Positions 1 to 10,990 of a DNA stretch of 64,000 nucleotides are shown here, in pieces (position 1 is the stretch's first letter; each line of letters starts with the position of its first letter). The DNA is from Metaphire vulgaris (Eukaryota > Annelida > Clitellata > Crassiclitellata > Megascolecidae), in the NCBI GenBank assembly GCA_018105865.1, contig CM030867.1, forward strand, positions 5,628,369-5,692,368, written 5' to 3'. The notes under the pieces were generated by a model. It did not search any database. It had not been told where the DNA came from and was given only the letters and a program-made list of their open reading frames with translations. The translations under genes and the position numbers were made by a program.

Positions 1-136
1 TTTTATCCGTAACCATATTGCTATTAACGGTTACTGTCAACGTACCACTTCTGTGTGATAAAAAAATGCATGTGGCCCGCGGAGTCTTGGAACCGAAAAA
101 TGTGGCCCTTCATCCATAAAAGGTTGTGCACCCCTG
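1..136 (-). mobile_element. hAT-type transposon terminus, cut by window edge
   Basis: Read on the minus strand from position 136, the sequence begins CAGGGGTGCACAACC and continues with a GGGCCACA-rich stretch. This is the usual form of one end of a Charlie-like hAT element. The rest of the element is outside the window, so neither the second end nor the 8-bp target duplication can be checked. No transposase coding sequence is visible. The call rests only on the terminal motif. Confidence 0.5.
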
Positions 137-396
137 CATTATTTTGACTGCTGCATTTATTGCTACATCTCAACAGCAGCAACAATTCAACTCACATGCA
201 TCTTTGTTCTATTTCACAACAGTGTTATCTTCAGCCATCTGGACAGTCGGCTCAATCACTTCCAATGAATTATGAATGTTTCTGCTCATCTGATCCTTGG
301 CTTTCATTGGAATGAATAGGTCATGCCACTCCTCCGAAACAAGTTACACTGTATCTGAGTCCCTGAGTACATCACCTTCCAACAATGTCTGTTCAC
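137..396 (-). repeat. Duplicated segment copy 1, left part
   Basis: About 150-396 is recognisably similar to about 60170-60443: both share AACAGC, CAATTCAA, GTTATTGGAATGA-like and GTTCAC landmarks in the same order. The copy resumes at 1059-1149 (GAGCCTTGAACAA, CTCCTCACTTGTCTCC) and again at 3004-3164 (CAGCTACT, AGATCAGCTTC). A TTAA element (397-1058) and two LINEs (1150-2866) have split it. The minus strand of the other copy is open for 123 codons, but here the same frame has stops, so this copy does not code. I do not recognise the segment; it could be an old repeat or a duplicated piece of a gene. Confidence 0.6.
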
Positions 397-1058
397 TTAA
401 CCCCTTTACCGGTGATTAAATTTTTAGATGCCGTCACCATACCGGGGAATTATTTTTTGGAGAAACGTTCTTCAAAAATGAAAACTAATTTATTTTGAAT
501 TTGCTATATCTCAGGCTATATAAGAGCTAAGAAGATGAGGTATACGCCATTGTTTAGCCTTTTTACTCCTCTTTCTAACCATCCGTGCAAAACAAATAAA
601 TTTGGGGGTAGAGTCCACTTTACAGGTTAAAATAGCACCCTCAAAACAAATTTTCAAAGCTCCATAGCGAGTGAGCGGCAAAGTTTTAGGGGATGTCAGT
701 GGAACTAAATAAACCAATAAGTTTGAAAATTGGTCAACATTTGGTGTAGATACATCAAGTCTAACTCAGCAAGTTGTTTTATTCAAGTGATTTCCTACAA
801 GTTCAGGACGGCCAAGGTATGACCTTTCGGTCCAAAGAATATCTATTTCCTAGCACAAAAGAGCTGAATTACCTAAAAACAGGTGTCATTTAGCAAATAG
901 ATAGATACTAAAGCGATTTATAGCATAAGATGAGTCTCTCGTTGCGCACAATACAGGAACGGCTATGAAACTGACATGACGAGTTGCGTTCGTTGCGCAC
1001 AAATTAGTAAAGATGGCGGTTGACGAGTTGCGTTCGTCACGCACGGTAGAGGGGTTAA
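397..1058 (+). mobile_element. Non-autonomous piggyBac-type TTAA element (A)
   Basis: The element is flanked by TTAA at 397-400 and 1055-1058. Its ends are inverted: CCCCTTTACCGGTG on the left against CCCCTCTACCGTGCGTG on the reverse complement of the right. The left 120 bp match the reverse complement of the right end of the piggyBac at 21960-25719. It holds one copy of the 350-375-bp unit found in that piggyBac (CTCAGGCTATATAAGAGC near 510). Near the right end are two copies of GACGAGTTGCGTTCGT (about 977 and 1022). There is no transposase, so it looks like an internal-deletion derivative. The duplicated segment at 60.4 kb shows the site without the insertion. Confidence 0.8.
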
Positions 1059-1149
1059 TGAGCCTTGAACAAACCTCGCAGCCCTGGCCCAATCTCCTCA
1101 CTTGTCTCCAAATTACCTCATATGATCATTCTCAACTTTGCTCAAACAC

Positions 1150-1722
1150 TCACATTTAGCTGTCAGCTCCGGCGGATCAGAGAGATTCGTTGCCACCTGC
1201 CAACCTCGTCAGTGATCGTTTTGGTCCGTGCATTCGTCCTCTCAAGGGTCGATTACGGCAACAGCATTCTTCTGGGCCTTCCTGCTAGCCAGCTGGACCG
1301 TCTACAGATGGTACTCAATGCCTTTGCCCAAATGATCTTCGGAGCTAGATGGAGTGATCATCTCACCCCTCTGCTGAAAGACAGGCTTCATTGGCTATGC
1401 ATTCCAGAGCGTATAACCTATAAGCGATGTTGGCTAACAACTCGAGCTTTGTATGATCCAACTTTCCCCGGCTACCTCGCTGAACTAGTTCATAGGCCTT
1501 CGCCTACTGAACGCCGTCATCAGCTTCGATCTGGTCACAGTGTTAAGCTGCTTGTTCCTCCTCCCGCCAAGACCGTGCAACTTGGCGAGAGGTCTGTTAC
1601 GCATGGGAACCCTATCCTCTGGAACGCCCTACCTAACAACATGTCCATGGAAACTAACCTCGAATTGTTTGCAAAGAAACTTAGACGCTTGTTTGATATA
1701 TCGTATTAGATTAGATTAGATA
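1150..1722 (+). mobile_element. CR1-like LINE, 3' end (RT C-terminal part)
   Basis: The translation of 1153-1709 matches the part of CR1 ORF2 that follows the polymerase domain: CQLRRIREIR, then SRVDYGNSILLGLPASQLDR, HWLCIPERI, and the terminal block GNPILWNALP ending in a stop at 1709. About 185 residues are open, so this 5'-truncated copy is not very old. The first 30 residues of the longer open frame belong to flanking DNA. The 3' tail is (ATTAG)n at 1706-1722. It abuts the 3' end of the LINE on the opposite strand. Confidence 0.85.
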
Positions 1723-2866
1723 GTTCATTAATAGGCGCACTTTAGCACAAATGCGCCGCTGCTGATTGGTCAAAGAATGTTTTAAGTCTTGAAAGGAAAA
1801 CGTCTTGAGAGGTGGTATTGTCCCGTAGCTCCGCTGGGAGAGCATTCCAGTAGTAAGGCCCTAGCGTCCTAAATGAACGATCGCCAATCTTTGTGCTGAT
1901 TCGAGTAGTGACCAAAGTTCTTGTGTTATCTGATCTGAGCCCGAACGGTCTGTGCATCAACCTCAACTGCTTACATTCACAGGAAAGGTATTCCGGTGCC
2001 TCTCCTCGGAGACACCTATCGACGATGGAAATGATCTTAAAAATCAGTCAGTCTCTGCTTGATCGGAATCCAATGCAATTCGCATAGAACCGGTGTGATA
2101 TGCTGGTTCCTCTTTGTGTCTGTTAAAAGGCGGGCTGCAGCATTCTGCACCACCTGAAGGCGCTGAATTTGTGTTTTGCTGATTTGTACCAACAAGCTAT
2201 TACAGTAGTCCAGTCTTGTACTTACAAGTGCATGAACTAACACCTTTGCCGCTTCTTGTGTCAAAGTAGGTATTATCGATCTCAATTTCCGTAGTTCGCC
2301 GAAACTGCTTGCAACAACCTTGTTGACATGCTGAACCATTGTCAGATTTTCATCCAACATAACACCTAGATTTCGTACAACTTTAGAACGGAAGATTTCA
2401 ATCGATCCAATACTGATTTTATCCAGTATTACTTTATCTATCTGTTTCCTATGCCCTAGGCAGATTAGTTCAGTTTTTTGTGGATTGAGTTTGAGCCTAT
2501 TCCTGCTTAACCACCCTTCTACGTCTTTTATGCAGGCTTGCAGTGCTTCCGCTGCATCCTTTACTTCAATGGGGTGGTGGCTGAGATACAGTTGGATGTC
2601 ATCTGCATAGTAGTGCGTATTGAGCTTGTGTAGCATTACTATGTCATCGAGCTCACTAACGAAGATAGCGAACAACAGAGGTCCAAGGATCGATCCTTGC
2701 GGAACTCCATAGGCAACTTTCCTGAGACCAGATACTGATCCACCATAGTGCACACGCATAGTCCTATCTGTTAAGTAGGATTTTAACCATTCGAGCGCAA
2801 CTCCACGCACCCCGACCCTTTGTTCTAATCTTTGCAGAAGTATTCCATGGTCCACTGTATCGAAGT
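1723..2866 (-). mobile_element. CR1-like LINE, RT domain with YADD
   Basis: On the minus strand the sequence starts inside the RT at FDTVDHGIL (about 2866). It continues through VPQGSILGPLLF, the catalytic HYYADDIQLY and LNPQKTELICLG (2037-2855), then the C-terminal block DRSFRTLGPYYWNALP (1742-1966). The two blocks are in different frames, so at least one frameshift has occurred. It is 5'-truncated and ends with the 3' UTR near 1723. The sequence is closest to the LINE at 38.1-42.3 kb, which has the same LKTF-D ending and GCGGCGC 3' region. Confidence 0.88.
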
Positions 2867-3003
2867 GGACTGTGGACCACTGTATAAGTGGACCACTGTA
2901 TACAGTGGACCACTGTATAAGTGCAGAATGTAAAGTGCTCTTGACTTTGGCATTCAGCTATGATTATTGCGCTATATAAATTGACGTTTTAACATAACAT
3001 AAC
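2867..3003 (+). repeat. GTGGACCACTGTATA tandem repeat and LINE-type 3' tail
   Basis: Positions 2867-2922 hold about four copies of a 14-18-bp unit, GTGGACCACTGTATA, apparently grown from the end of the neighbouring LINE, whose own sequence contains CAGTGGACCATGG. From 2923 a short plus-strand 3' tail follows: a TTGACTTTGGC segment, GCGCTATATAAATTGACG, then (AACAT)n. That tail form is shared by the LINE and SINE-like 3' ends in this window. Confidence 0.6.
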
Positions 3004-3164
3004 AGCTACTTGTTCGTTATCCAACCAAGACTGCCAATTTTGGTGATAGATCAAACTGCCAAAATTTTTTGAAGATAGATCAGCTTCTTGCAGCAAGACA
3101 ATTCTATGGAACAGCATACACACACTATCTGACTAAAATATGAAAGCAAACTTAATTGTTCCAT

Positions 3165-3233
3165 TCAATCGCTCTTGCCTTTGGCCTTGGCCATGCTATA
3201 GCGCTACATAAATTATCAAGTAGAATAGAATAG
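3165..3233 (+). mobile_element. CR1-type 3' tail fragment
   Basis: A 70-bp piece reads CGCTCTTGCCTTTGGCC, then CTATAGCGCTACATAAAT and a (TAGAA)n tail. It is almost the reverse complement of the 3' end of the large minus-strand LINE at 7266-7340, so it is a severely 5'-truncated copy of that family. Confidence 0.65.
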
Positions 3234-3303
3234 AAGAATCAGAATCTAAAGACTTGCCTGTTTTACATCTCATTCACGTGGCATTTATTAAAGTACCTTT
3301 GAC

Positions 3304-4380
3304 TGGCCTTTGCCATGACCATCTTCTTCTTCTTCTTTAGGTGCTGTGTATTTCTACGTTAGCAACCATGGATTTCCACTTTGTTCGATCTTGACATCCT
3401 CTTATTAATTCAATATTGTTCTTTACTCCCTCAATTCCTTATCACAGGCTCTACATAGGTATTTCTTTGCCTTTCTTTTGCTTTTTCTCTCTCCACTTTT
3501 CCGGTTATTGTCAAATGCTCCAGGCCTTCCTTCCTCATTATGTTATGTGTCCAAAGAAGGAAAGCTGCCTTCTTTTGATGGTTACAATCAGATTCCTTTT
3601 TATTCCAATTTCATTTAAGATCTCTTCACTGGTTTTCTTTTCCATCCATAAATCTTCAGCATCCTTCATAAAAACCACATTTCTGTGGCTTCCATTTGCT
3701 TCTGCATGGCCTTGAATATAGTCCATGTCTCTGCTCCATACAAGAGGACTGACCAAATGTAGCTTCTGAGCACTCTTAATCATGTCTCGTAAGAGATATG
3801 CCTATTTGTAAGTATCGTTTTGAGTTCCCGCAATGCTGCCTTGGCCATTCCTATTCTTGATGTTATGTCTTTCTCACATTTCCCGTCACTGGTTATCATA
3901 CTGCCTTTGCCATGACCATCTTCTTCTTCTTCTTTAGGTGCTGTGTATTTCTACGTTAGCAACCATGGATTTCCACTTTGTTCGATCTTGACATCCTCTT
4001 ATTAATTCAATATTGTTCTTTACTCCTTTTTGAACTGTGCCACTTGTTTGACTTCATTGCCATTTAGTCTTATACTGCATGTGGGTGCTACTTTGTTCTT
4101 GGTAATCACCATGTAGAAAGAAAGCCTTTTTATATTAATCCTTAAGCTTTTCCTTTACTTTCCTTTCGCTTTCTAAAGCTAATTTAGTTAGAAGTTCCTG
4201 CAGTTTTTTTCTCTGAGTCAGTTATTAAAGTGGCATCATCTGCAAACCTAAGATTATTTACATTTCTTCCTTCAAGTTTGACACCTTTTAGATCTTTGAT
4301 TACTTTTATGATTTCCTCTCTCCATATAGGTTGAACAAGTCTTGTGACATTCCTCACCCCTGTCTTGCCCCTTTCCGTAT
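3304..4380 (-). mobile_element. RTE (BovB-like) LINE fragment
   Basis: Read on the minus strand from about 4376, the sequence gives CVLSPYLFNIYMER-like residues, then NNLRFADDATLITDSEKK (4228-4262, the catalytic FADD), a GLKLN-like region, LNGNEVKQVAQF and, after an interruption, MITSDGKCEKDITSRIGMAK, TILTNR, then IKRRQLSFFGHI. This is the motif order of RTE/BovB reverse transcriptases. Runs of A near 4205 and sites near 3780 and 3700 shift the frame, so it is dead. The terminus is CTT-rich (GAAGAAGAAGATGGTCATGG on the minus strand). A second copy of the 3' terminal 120 bp is embedded at 3904-4024. Confidence 0.8.
3904..4024 (-). mobile_element. Nested 120-bp RTE 3' end inside the RTE coding region
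   Basis: About 120 bp here are nearly identical to 3306-3426, the C-terminal codons plus 3' terminus of the surrounding RTE (minus-strand residues CQDRTKWKSMVAN-like, then GAAGAAGAAGATGGTCATGG). On either side the RTE frame continues: VKQVAQF above 4025 and MITSDGKCEKD below 3904. The simplest reading is a second, strongly 5'-truncated RTE copy inserted in the same orientation. A template switch during reverse transcription is the alternative. Confidence 0.7.
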
Positions 4381-4657
4381 CTCAATCCATTTTTCATATC
4401 TTAATCCATGACCATAGTGCAATACAAATTGCAACACAAATTGCAATACAAATTGTCTTGATAATTCACCTCGTGAGGCCAATATTTTGGCATCACAACC
4501 TATTTGCTATATGTATTGCCAGGGTCAAAGGGCTAAATGCAAGAGAATGATATTTTTTAATTTTTGCTTTATCATCATATAAATGAGACAAGATTCTTAA
4601 AGTATGTTATGTGTGAGTTTTCTTTGATCAACAGTATCATTGATTGAACAAACATAC
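4381..4657. other. Intron or flank, no recognised feature
   Basis: AT-rich sequence with the short repeat ATTGCAATACAAATTGC at 4428-4456. No open frame, transposon end or RNA gene was recognised. It is downstream of the last visible FSIP1-like exon, so it should be intronic. Confidence 0.4.
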
Positions 4658-4774
4658 CTGGAAAGCAGAAAGTATTTCATCTGAATCTTCTTCAGTTATG
4701 TCTGCTAAAAGAACCTCCAGTCGCCTTTTTTCCTCATCAGTCATTGCAATTATATTCTGAGCACCAGTTGCAAG
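4658..4774 (-). CDS. FSIP1: FSIP1-like gene, exon with EEKRRLEVLLADI (last visible exon)
   Basis: This 117-nt exon encodes 39 residues, beginning LATGAQNIIAMTDEEKRR and ending DSDEILSAFQ. The acceptor is CACTGTAG before 4774 and the donor is CAG then GTATGT after 4658; both phases are 0. The preceding exon (14559-14689) ends NFIKRNIQ in phase 0, so the join is in frame. In the vertebrate FSIP1 family, as I recall it, an IKRNIELA motif is followed by a short linker and a KKRLVELLKDLDE-like helix, matching this order. FSIP1 is a cytoplasmic sperm-flagellum protein that binds the fibrous-sheath anchoring protein AKAP4. Later exons are outside the window or unrecognised. Confidence 0.82.
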
Positions 4775-5002
4775 CTACAGTGTAAAAGGTCACCAACTTA
4801 GCAATTATAATTATCAGATCCAATGCATGTGTTCTGCTTCTAAATCAATATCACTAATAACACAACTATTCTAAAAATTTGCATTCAGACCCATTTTAAA
4901 AATATATCAAAATCATTATTCAGATTTTGTTTAACTCCATCTGTCATAGACATTCAGCAAATACTAACTTTGAATCTGATCAACGATTATGTACAAAGCA
5001 TC
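4775..5002. other. Intronic sequence, no recognised feature
   Basis: AT-rich intron sequence between the exon acceptor and the start of a hAT-like element. No feature is recognised. Confidence 0.4.
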
Positions 5003-5035
5003 TAGGGCTGCAGATATTAATGATTAATCAATCGA

Positions 5036-6481
5036 TTAACCCGTTGCAGGGGGATTTAATTTTTTTAAGTCGTCCCCAATTGGGGTATTTAATTTGGGGG
5101 AAAGGCGTTCATGTGAAATTGTGAACATACAAGTTTTAAACTTACTATATTTCGGGCTACATAGAAGCTAGAAAGATGCGGTTTGCACCATTGCTTAGCA
5201 TTTTTATTGCTCTTTCGAACCATCCGTGCCAAAGAAGAAACTTTTGGGGGTAGGGTCCACCCTACAGTCCAAAATAGGACCTCTCCCCAACATTTTGGTC
5301 AAATTTTTTTCCAAGCCCCATAGCAAACATTTTTCTGCGGTAACCCCCAAACTGTGAGCGAGAGAGTTATAAAGGAGTGTAATTGGAACAGAATAATGCA
5401 AAAATTTTGAAGATTGGACAAAATTTGGGGCAGTTATGATTCTTCAAACAATATTACTCATTGCTCGAAGAAATGACAATTTTGCGAACAGATTTTCAAT
5501 CTGAAAAACCGAACAACTGAGTATATTTCAGGCTATATAGAAGCTAGAAAGATGCAGGTTGCACCGTTGTTTAGCATTTTTATTGCTCTTTCGAACGATC
5601 CGTGCCAAAGAAGAAACTTTTGGGGGTAGGGTCCACCCTACAGCCCAAAATAGGACCTCTCCCCAACATTTTGGTCAAATTTTGTTCCAAGCCCCATAGC
5701 AAAAATGTTTCTGCGGTAACCCCCAAACTGTGAGCGAGAGAGTTATAAAGGAGTGTAATTGGAACAGAATAATGCAAAAATTTTGAAGATTGGACAAAAT
5801 TTGGGGCAGTTATGATTCTTCAAACAATATTACTCATTGCTCGAAGAAATGACAATTTTGCGAACAGATTTTCAATCTGAAAAACCGAACAACTGAGTAT
5901 ATTTCAGGCTATATAGAAGCTAGAAAGATGCGGGTTGCACCGTTGTTTAGCATTTTTATTGCTCTTTCGAACCATCCATGCCAAAAAAGAAATTTTTGAA
6001 GGTAGGTCCACCCTACAGCCGAAAATCGGAACCCTCCCCCCAAAAAATTTTCAAAGCGCAATAGCAAAAAATTTTCAACAGTGACCTCCCAACTGTGAGC
6101 GAGAAAGTTTTAGGGCATTGTAATTGGAACATAATAGTGCAAACATTTTGAAGATCGGGCCAAAATTGGCTGAGTTATGGCGGAGTTATAATTTTTCAAA
6201 CCTCAGACTTGAGTCTTTTTCGAGGCATTTCAATGCAAAATCCCAGTATTTGGATGATCAATGGCGTTTTCTTGCTTATAATAGTCAACAACAGCGAAGA
6301 AAGTGCAGCCATCTATCGAATGGATAGTAAACTAAATCGAAAAGTTACTCTCGGAGTCCCGGGGCGGTTTAAAACTGCAATGTCCGATGCTTATGTGGAG
6401 CACCGTTTTAAGACGGCGTTACACTTTGGGATATGATTTTCGGGCGCCGTTTTAAGACGGCATTTCCCGGGAACGGGTTAA
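5036..6481 (+). mobile_element. Non-autonomous piggyBac-type TTAA element (B)
   Basis: It is flanked by TTAA at 5036-5039 and 6478-6481; the ends read CCCGTTGCAGGGGG and, inverted, CCCGTTCCCGGG. Inside are three tandem units with TTCAGGCTATATAGAAGC-type starts at about 5151, 5527 and 5902, a period of 375-376 bp. The first two are nearly identical and the third has diverged. Near the right end are two palindromes, CCGTTTTAAGACGG at 6403-6416 and 6447-6460. There is no transposase gene. The short minus-strand open frames in units 1 and 2 are products of the repeat. It inserted inside the hAT-like element. Confidence 0.82.
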
Positions 6482-6610
6482 TCATTAAAATTTTTAATCA
6501 ATTACATTTTCTTCAATCGATAAATTTGTAAATTAATTTTAAGTATTTTGGTTGCTCATTTATTTGAATATTACTTAACTAACTATATTTTTATTTCCGT
6601 TCAGACAACA

Positions 6611-6755
6611 ATGGCGAGTACTGAAAACAATGTTGCAGTTAAGCATTTAAGGGGAGAGTTGAGCAAGCATTTTCATTTTGTTTTAAAGCTAACTGCAGAT
6701 GGCAAAGTAGACATATGCAGAGTTGAATTTCAAGCAGATCAGCTGAAAGCTATAT
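6611..6755 (+). pseudogene. Possible BED zinc-finger fragment of a hAT transposase
   Basis: A start codon at 6611 opens a frame with VKHLRGELSKHFHFVLKLTA, then DGKVDICRVEF. This resembles the SKHFGF...DGKVDKTKVVC start of BED fingers in ZBED/hAT transposases, but the paired cysteines and histidines cannot be traced. The frame runs into a MITE at 6757. A splice-acceptor-like TTTCCGTTCAG lies just upstream, so it could instead be a small unrelated exon. Its position inside a hAT-like element is the main support. Confidence 0.35.
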
Positions 6756-6756
6756 G

Positions 6757-7162
6757 TACCGTATTATCTCAGGTATAATATGCACCTATGTATAATATGC
6801 ACCCTTAGTTTCTAGAATTATCATAATGTAAAAATGTTAATAAATACGTATAATACGCACCCAAAATTTCCTATGAGAATCTCTATTAATTAACTTGGAT
6901 AATTATAATTGTCTTTCAAATTCTGCTTAAAATTGGAAGAGTAGACAGTTTCCCCTGCCGATGGCCGTCATTATGCCATAAAACAATAAGCCTACATCAT
7001 TTTTAGCTATCAATGCACAATATCTATTGAGTTAGCTAGACAATCACAATTTTCTGGCAAATTCTTTTTGAAAATTGATGTGCAAACAAAGTTTTTCTCC
7101 ACCACCGACCGTGTAGGTAAAAATCCCTTTAATGTGCATGTTATATGCATAAAAATACGGTT
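6757..7162 (+). mobile_element. Putative MITE with ACCGTATT ends
   Basis: The left end, ACCGTATTATCTCAGG followed by TATAATATGCACC, resembles the inverted right end ACCGTATTTTTATGCATATAACATGCAC. TATAATATGCACCC or a variant recurs near 6773, 6790, 6850 and 7223. This matches the general look of small Tc1/mariner-type MITEs with a TA target. No coding sequence is seen and the boundaries are approximate. Confidence 0.4.
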
Positions 7163-7265
7163 GAATTAAAATTATGTATGTTAAGTACATAAAATTGTAT
7201 GTACATAAAATTTATTTCTATGTATAATATGCACCCACACTTTGTGACAATTTTTTAAGAAAAAA

Positions 7266-10200
7266 AGTGTGTCTTCTATTCTATTCTATTCTATTCTACT
7301 TGATAATTTATGTAGCGCTATAGCATAGCCAAGGCCAAAGGCAAGAGCGTTTTACAAAAGACAGTCATACGATAAACGAAATAAATGAGTTTTAAGGTTC
7401 GATAAGAACGACTCGAAGTTGGTTGTCGTGGTCACAGAAGCTGGAAGTGCGTTCCAAAGGAGAGGATTGCCCGAGTCACAGATCTTTCTCCAAGCTTCAC
7501 GGTCTTAGACGCGGGGGAACGTAGAGGTGAGATCGTTTGCTAGAACGAAGCTGTTTGCGACAGTCTGTCATCACCGCCTGCGTATCAACGCCAAAAGATA
7601 TTCGGGGCAGAAAGGGTCATGCAAGGCTCGGAAGGTCAGCGAGCATCGTTTAAAAACGATACGCTCCGGGATCTTGAGCCAATGGAGCTTATCCCTTAAT
7701 AACGGGTAACGTGGTCATGCCACCTGGCACCGAAAATCATCCGGCGGCGGCGTTCAGGACCGATTGCAGTCGGCCCAGCTGATAGTCGGGAAGACCGAGG
7801 AGGAGGCTATTACAATAATCCAGCCTGGATAACACCAGGCACGGACTAGATGTATCGCAGCTGATGTTGAGATGTAACGACGAATCTCCTAATCTTTCGG
7901 AGCTGAAAGTAACAAGCGGGTTACGAAATTCACTTGGCCGACGAACGATAGGGAGTCATCAAGGAGAACACCGAGGAGGCGCGCCGGTAGACGGAGCGGC
8001 GACAGCATCTCCGATCGTAAGCGACGTTCGACTGATCTGGTGGACCCTTCGAGGGGTGTTAATCCACAACAGTTCAGTTTTTCAGGGTTTAATGCAAGGC
8101 GATTTGTCGCTGTCCACTGCATTATTTCGCAGATGCAGTCTTGTAGGCGAGCTCGCAGATTATCTGTTTCAGGGATGGGCAGGAGGAGTACACCTGCCCG
8201 TCATCGGCATAAGCATGCCATGCTAGCCCATGCGAGTCTACAATGCGTCCCACATCCGCGACGTATAAGATAAACAGGAGTGGACCTAGGATCGACCCTT
8301 GTGGTACTCCGCAGCGTACAGGACATTTAGCTGACGTGCGACCCTCCCAGGTGACAGACTGTGTCCTCTCGGAGAGGTAGTCGCACAGCCAAAGTAGCGC
8401 TTGGTCTTTAATACCGAAGGATAGTTCGAGGCGGCGAATGAGGATAGAGTGGTCGACGGTATCGAACGCTGCGGAGAGGTCAAGCATACACAGAAGCGCC
8501 TGATCCCCATTGGTAATTGCGTCAACAATGTCGTTGAAAATCCTAAGCAGGGCTGTCTCAGTGGAATGACCCGCTCGATAGGCAGACTGATGACGCGGCA
8601 TGAGACCGTTACAGGCCAGGTGCCTGACGAGTTGCGTGTTAACCAGTCTCTCGAGCAGCTTCGACAGGAATGGAAGGTTGGCTATTGGTCTGAAACTGGC
8701 TAGGTCAGTGGGATCAAGGCCTGCCCGCTTAAAGGTGCGGGCGAGTAACGGCATGCTTCCACGGCAACGGAAACTCGCCATTAACGAAGGAAGCAGTCAT
8801 TATGGCTGTCAGAAACAGAGCCAACGTGAGGATCACATCCTTAAGAAGCCACATAGGCAGTGGGTCAGATGAGCACTGCTTGTTGGGTGACGATCTGACA
8901 CTCGCTACGACTTCTGCCAGTGTCGGCGGCAAAAACCCGACAAAGGAGGGACCGGAGTAGACGTGGTAAGTCGTTGGTCCAGCTTCAGCTGTTCTATCCC
9001 GAATGTTCGTAACCTTACTGTCAATGAAGGCATGATAATCAGCAGCCGTGAAATTGGAAGGCACGCGAGGTGATATATCGTTCTTTCCAAGAAGACTGTC
9101 CAATACTTTCCACGTCTGCTTAGAATCTGCATGCGCAGAGTCGATCGCCTGGCGCCAGTATTGACGACCTTTCGTTCTTACTAAGGCTCTGCTCGCTCTG
9201 AGGGCAACACGCCAAGACGACAGAGCATAAGATTCGGCGTCTGAACCTTTCTTGTTCCGATAGACCCTCTCGAGACGACGCGCTCGCCGTCGAGCCTGTC
9301 GACAGTCACCAGTCGTGAAAAGGGCCGGTGGATCCGGGTCGCACGGTCAGCTTTGTCATCGGTGCAATGTCATCCAAGATTTCCGTGATGACAGACTGGT
9401 AGCAAAGCGCCAGATCAGTTGCTGTAGAACTGGGGTCGACCGGTGTACAGAGCGGTGACCGCCGAGCCGCTCGACGAACCGTTCAATCTTGAAATGTTTC
9501 CAACTCCTCCGTAAAATTGTAGTATACTGCAAGTTCAGCGCTGCTACAGGTAATGTCCAGTGAATTAGTTTATGGTCAGACATTCCGACCTCAACTGCAA
9601 CCACATCGCGTGGAGCACACTTTTCAGACGCTATAACCACGTCAAGAAGGCCGCCGTGTTCATGGGTCGGGTCCCGAACGAATTGCTTCAGCTCAAACGA
9701 GGAAATAAGTTGCTCAAGCTTCTGGCTATCCATGTCAGAAGGACGCTCGAGATGAATATTAAAGTCTCCAGCAATAAGAATTCCACAATTATAGGTAGAC
9801 AAAGATTCAAGTAACATTGACAGTTCGGCAAAAGAAAAGGTCACTTAACGCCGTGAGACCCAGGACGATAGATGGCGGCGATAATTAGCGACGTGCATCC
9901 ACTGCCAACTCGGCAGCAGAGATGCTCGAACGACTTGAGCTTCAGCTTCGATTCAATCCTAGCAACAATAGTCCCAGGTCTAGAAATGACTGCTAATCCG
10001 CCGTGATTGACAAAGTTGGTATTGTCTAAGTCCACTCCCGACGGTAAGACCCGTGCGGCCTCAATGACGTTGAGGCCAAAGCCACGAAGTCGTTTGATGG
10101 CGACGCTGTCAGCACTCTCATGCCAAGTCTCTGTGAGAATGAGAGCATTCAGTTTGAACTCATTAAGAAGGTCAGGAATATTCTCCAGCTTACTTCTCAC

Positions 10201-10990
10201 AGACCGTATGTTCAGCAGCCCCGCTCTGATCTGACGAGTCGGAGGGTTGGTATGGCGCTCGATCTTCGGATATACCAGTGCAGGTTCACGGATAGGAATC
10301 GATGTTCTTGAGTCACACGCAATAGCACGAGCCTCTGGTCGGTTTCCAGTCACGATGGTACTGCCATTACCACGCTCAACGTGACGAATATACCGCTTAT
10401 GGTGTAGGCCTGCACGACGGCCACGATAGTGACAAATACGCAGGTACTGACCGAATCGCCGATGCTTATAAACAGCATATATTCCGAGCATTTGAAGTCG
10501 AAGCAACACGTCAGTAGACGGCGACAGTTGGCCTGAGTAGAACGACAACAGATCCGCTCTGTCGTAGTACTGAACGATTCCAATTTGACCTACCGTGGCC
10601 ATATCAGTAAATTCAGTAGCAACAGAAAACAAAGCAGCCAGCTGTCAAGATCCAGTAAGAGACTAAACGAATTTCACTGTTGACGAGGAGACGACGCAGT
10701 AATAATGGCTAATCACAGAGGACGCCATCTTAGATAACGGAAATTCAAGCGAAGTGACGATCAGTATACAACTAAACGCCGGTATCGCCAGTCAGTTCAA
10801 CAGTCTTAAATCAACTAAAATCGCAGAAAAAATCAGGCCTTCCACGACTCATGCGATTAATAACTACTAAGACCAAAATTTGCTACGCATAAAAAATGAG
10901 AACACTTCGTGAAGTAAGAAAAAACAACATTAATCACGACGGAATTCAAATTCTGTGGCTGCCACATGCGGCGCCCTCTAGCGAACTCTA
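7266..10990 (-). mobile_element. Near full-length CR1 LINE (EN + RT), decayed
   Basis: In minus-strand order: a 5' UTR (10640-10990) with TGGCAGCCACAG; a linker (9841-10632); an AP-like endonuclease starting LLNIRSVRSKLEN with TETWHES, NHGGLAVIS, AIYRPGS, then AGDFNIHLE, DPTHEHGGLLDVVIA and MSDHKLIHW (9356-9844); a pre-RT region with NKQCSSDPLPMWLLKD (8729-9103); and the RT with FRPIANLPFLSKLLERL, HQSAYRAGHSTETALL, LDLSAAFDTVDH, GVPQGSILGPLLFILY and HAYADDGQVYSS (8122-8781). The C-terminal part down to 7340 is heavily broken. Several frameshifts make it inactive. The 3' end has GCGCTATA and a (TAGAA)n tail at 7273-7298. It inserted into the hAT-like element at 5003-11095. Confidence 0.9.

Noticed and set aside
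3416..3715. 99-codon plus-strand frame rich in Phe and Ser
   Set aside because: It is the antisense of the RTE coding sequence on the minus strand.
6611..6778. Host-gene exon on the plus strand with acceptor TTCAG and donor CAG|GTATAA
   Set aside because: The apparent donor lies inside a MITE and the reading resembles a BED-finger start within a hAT-like element, so TE origin is more likely.
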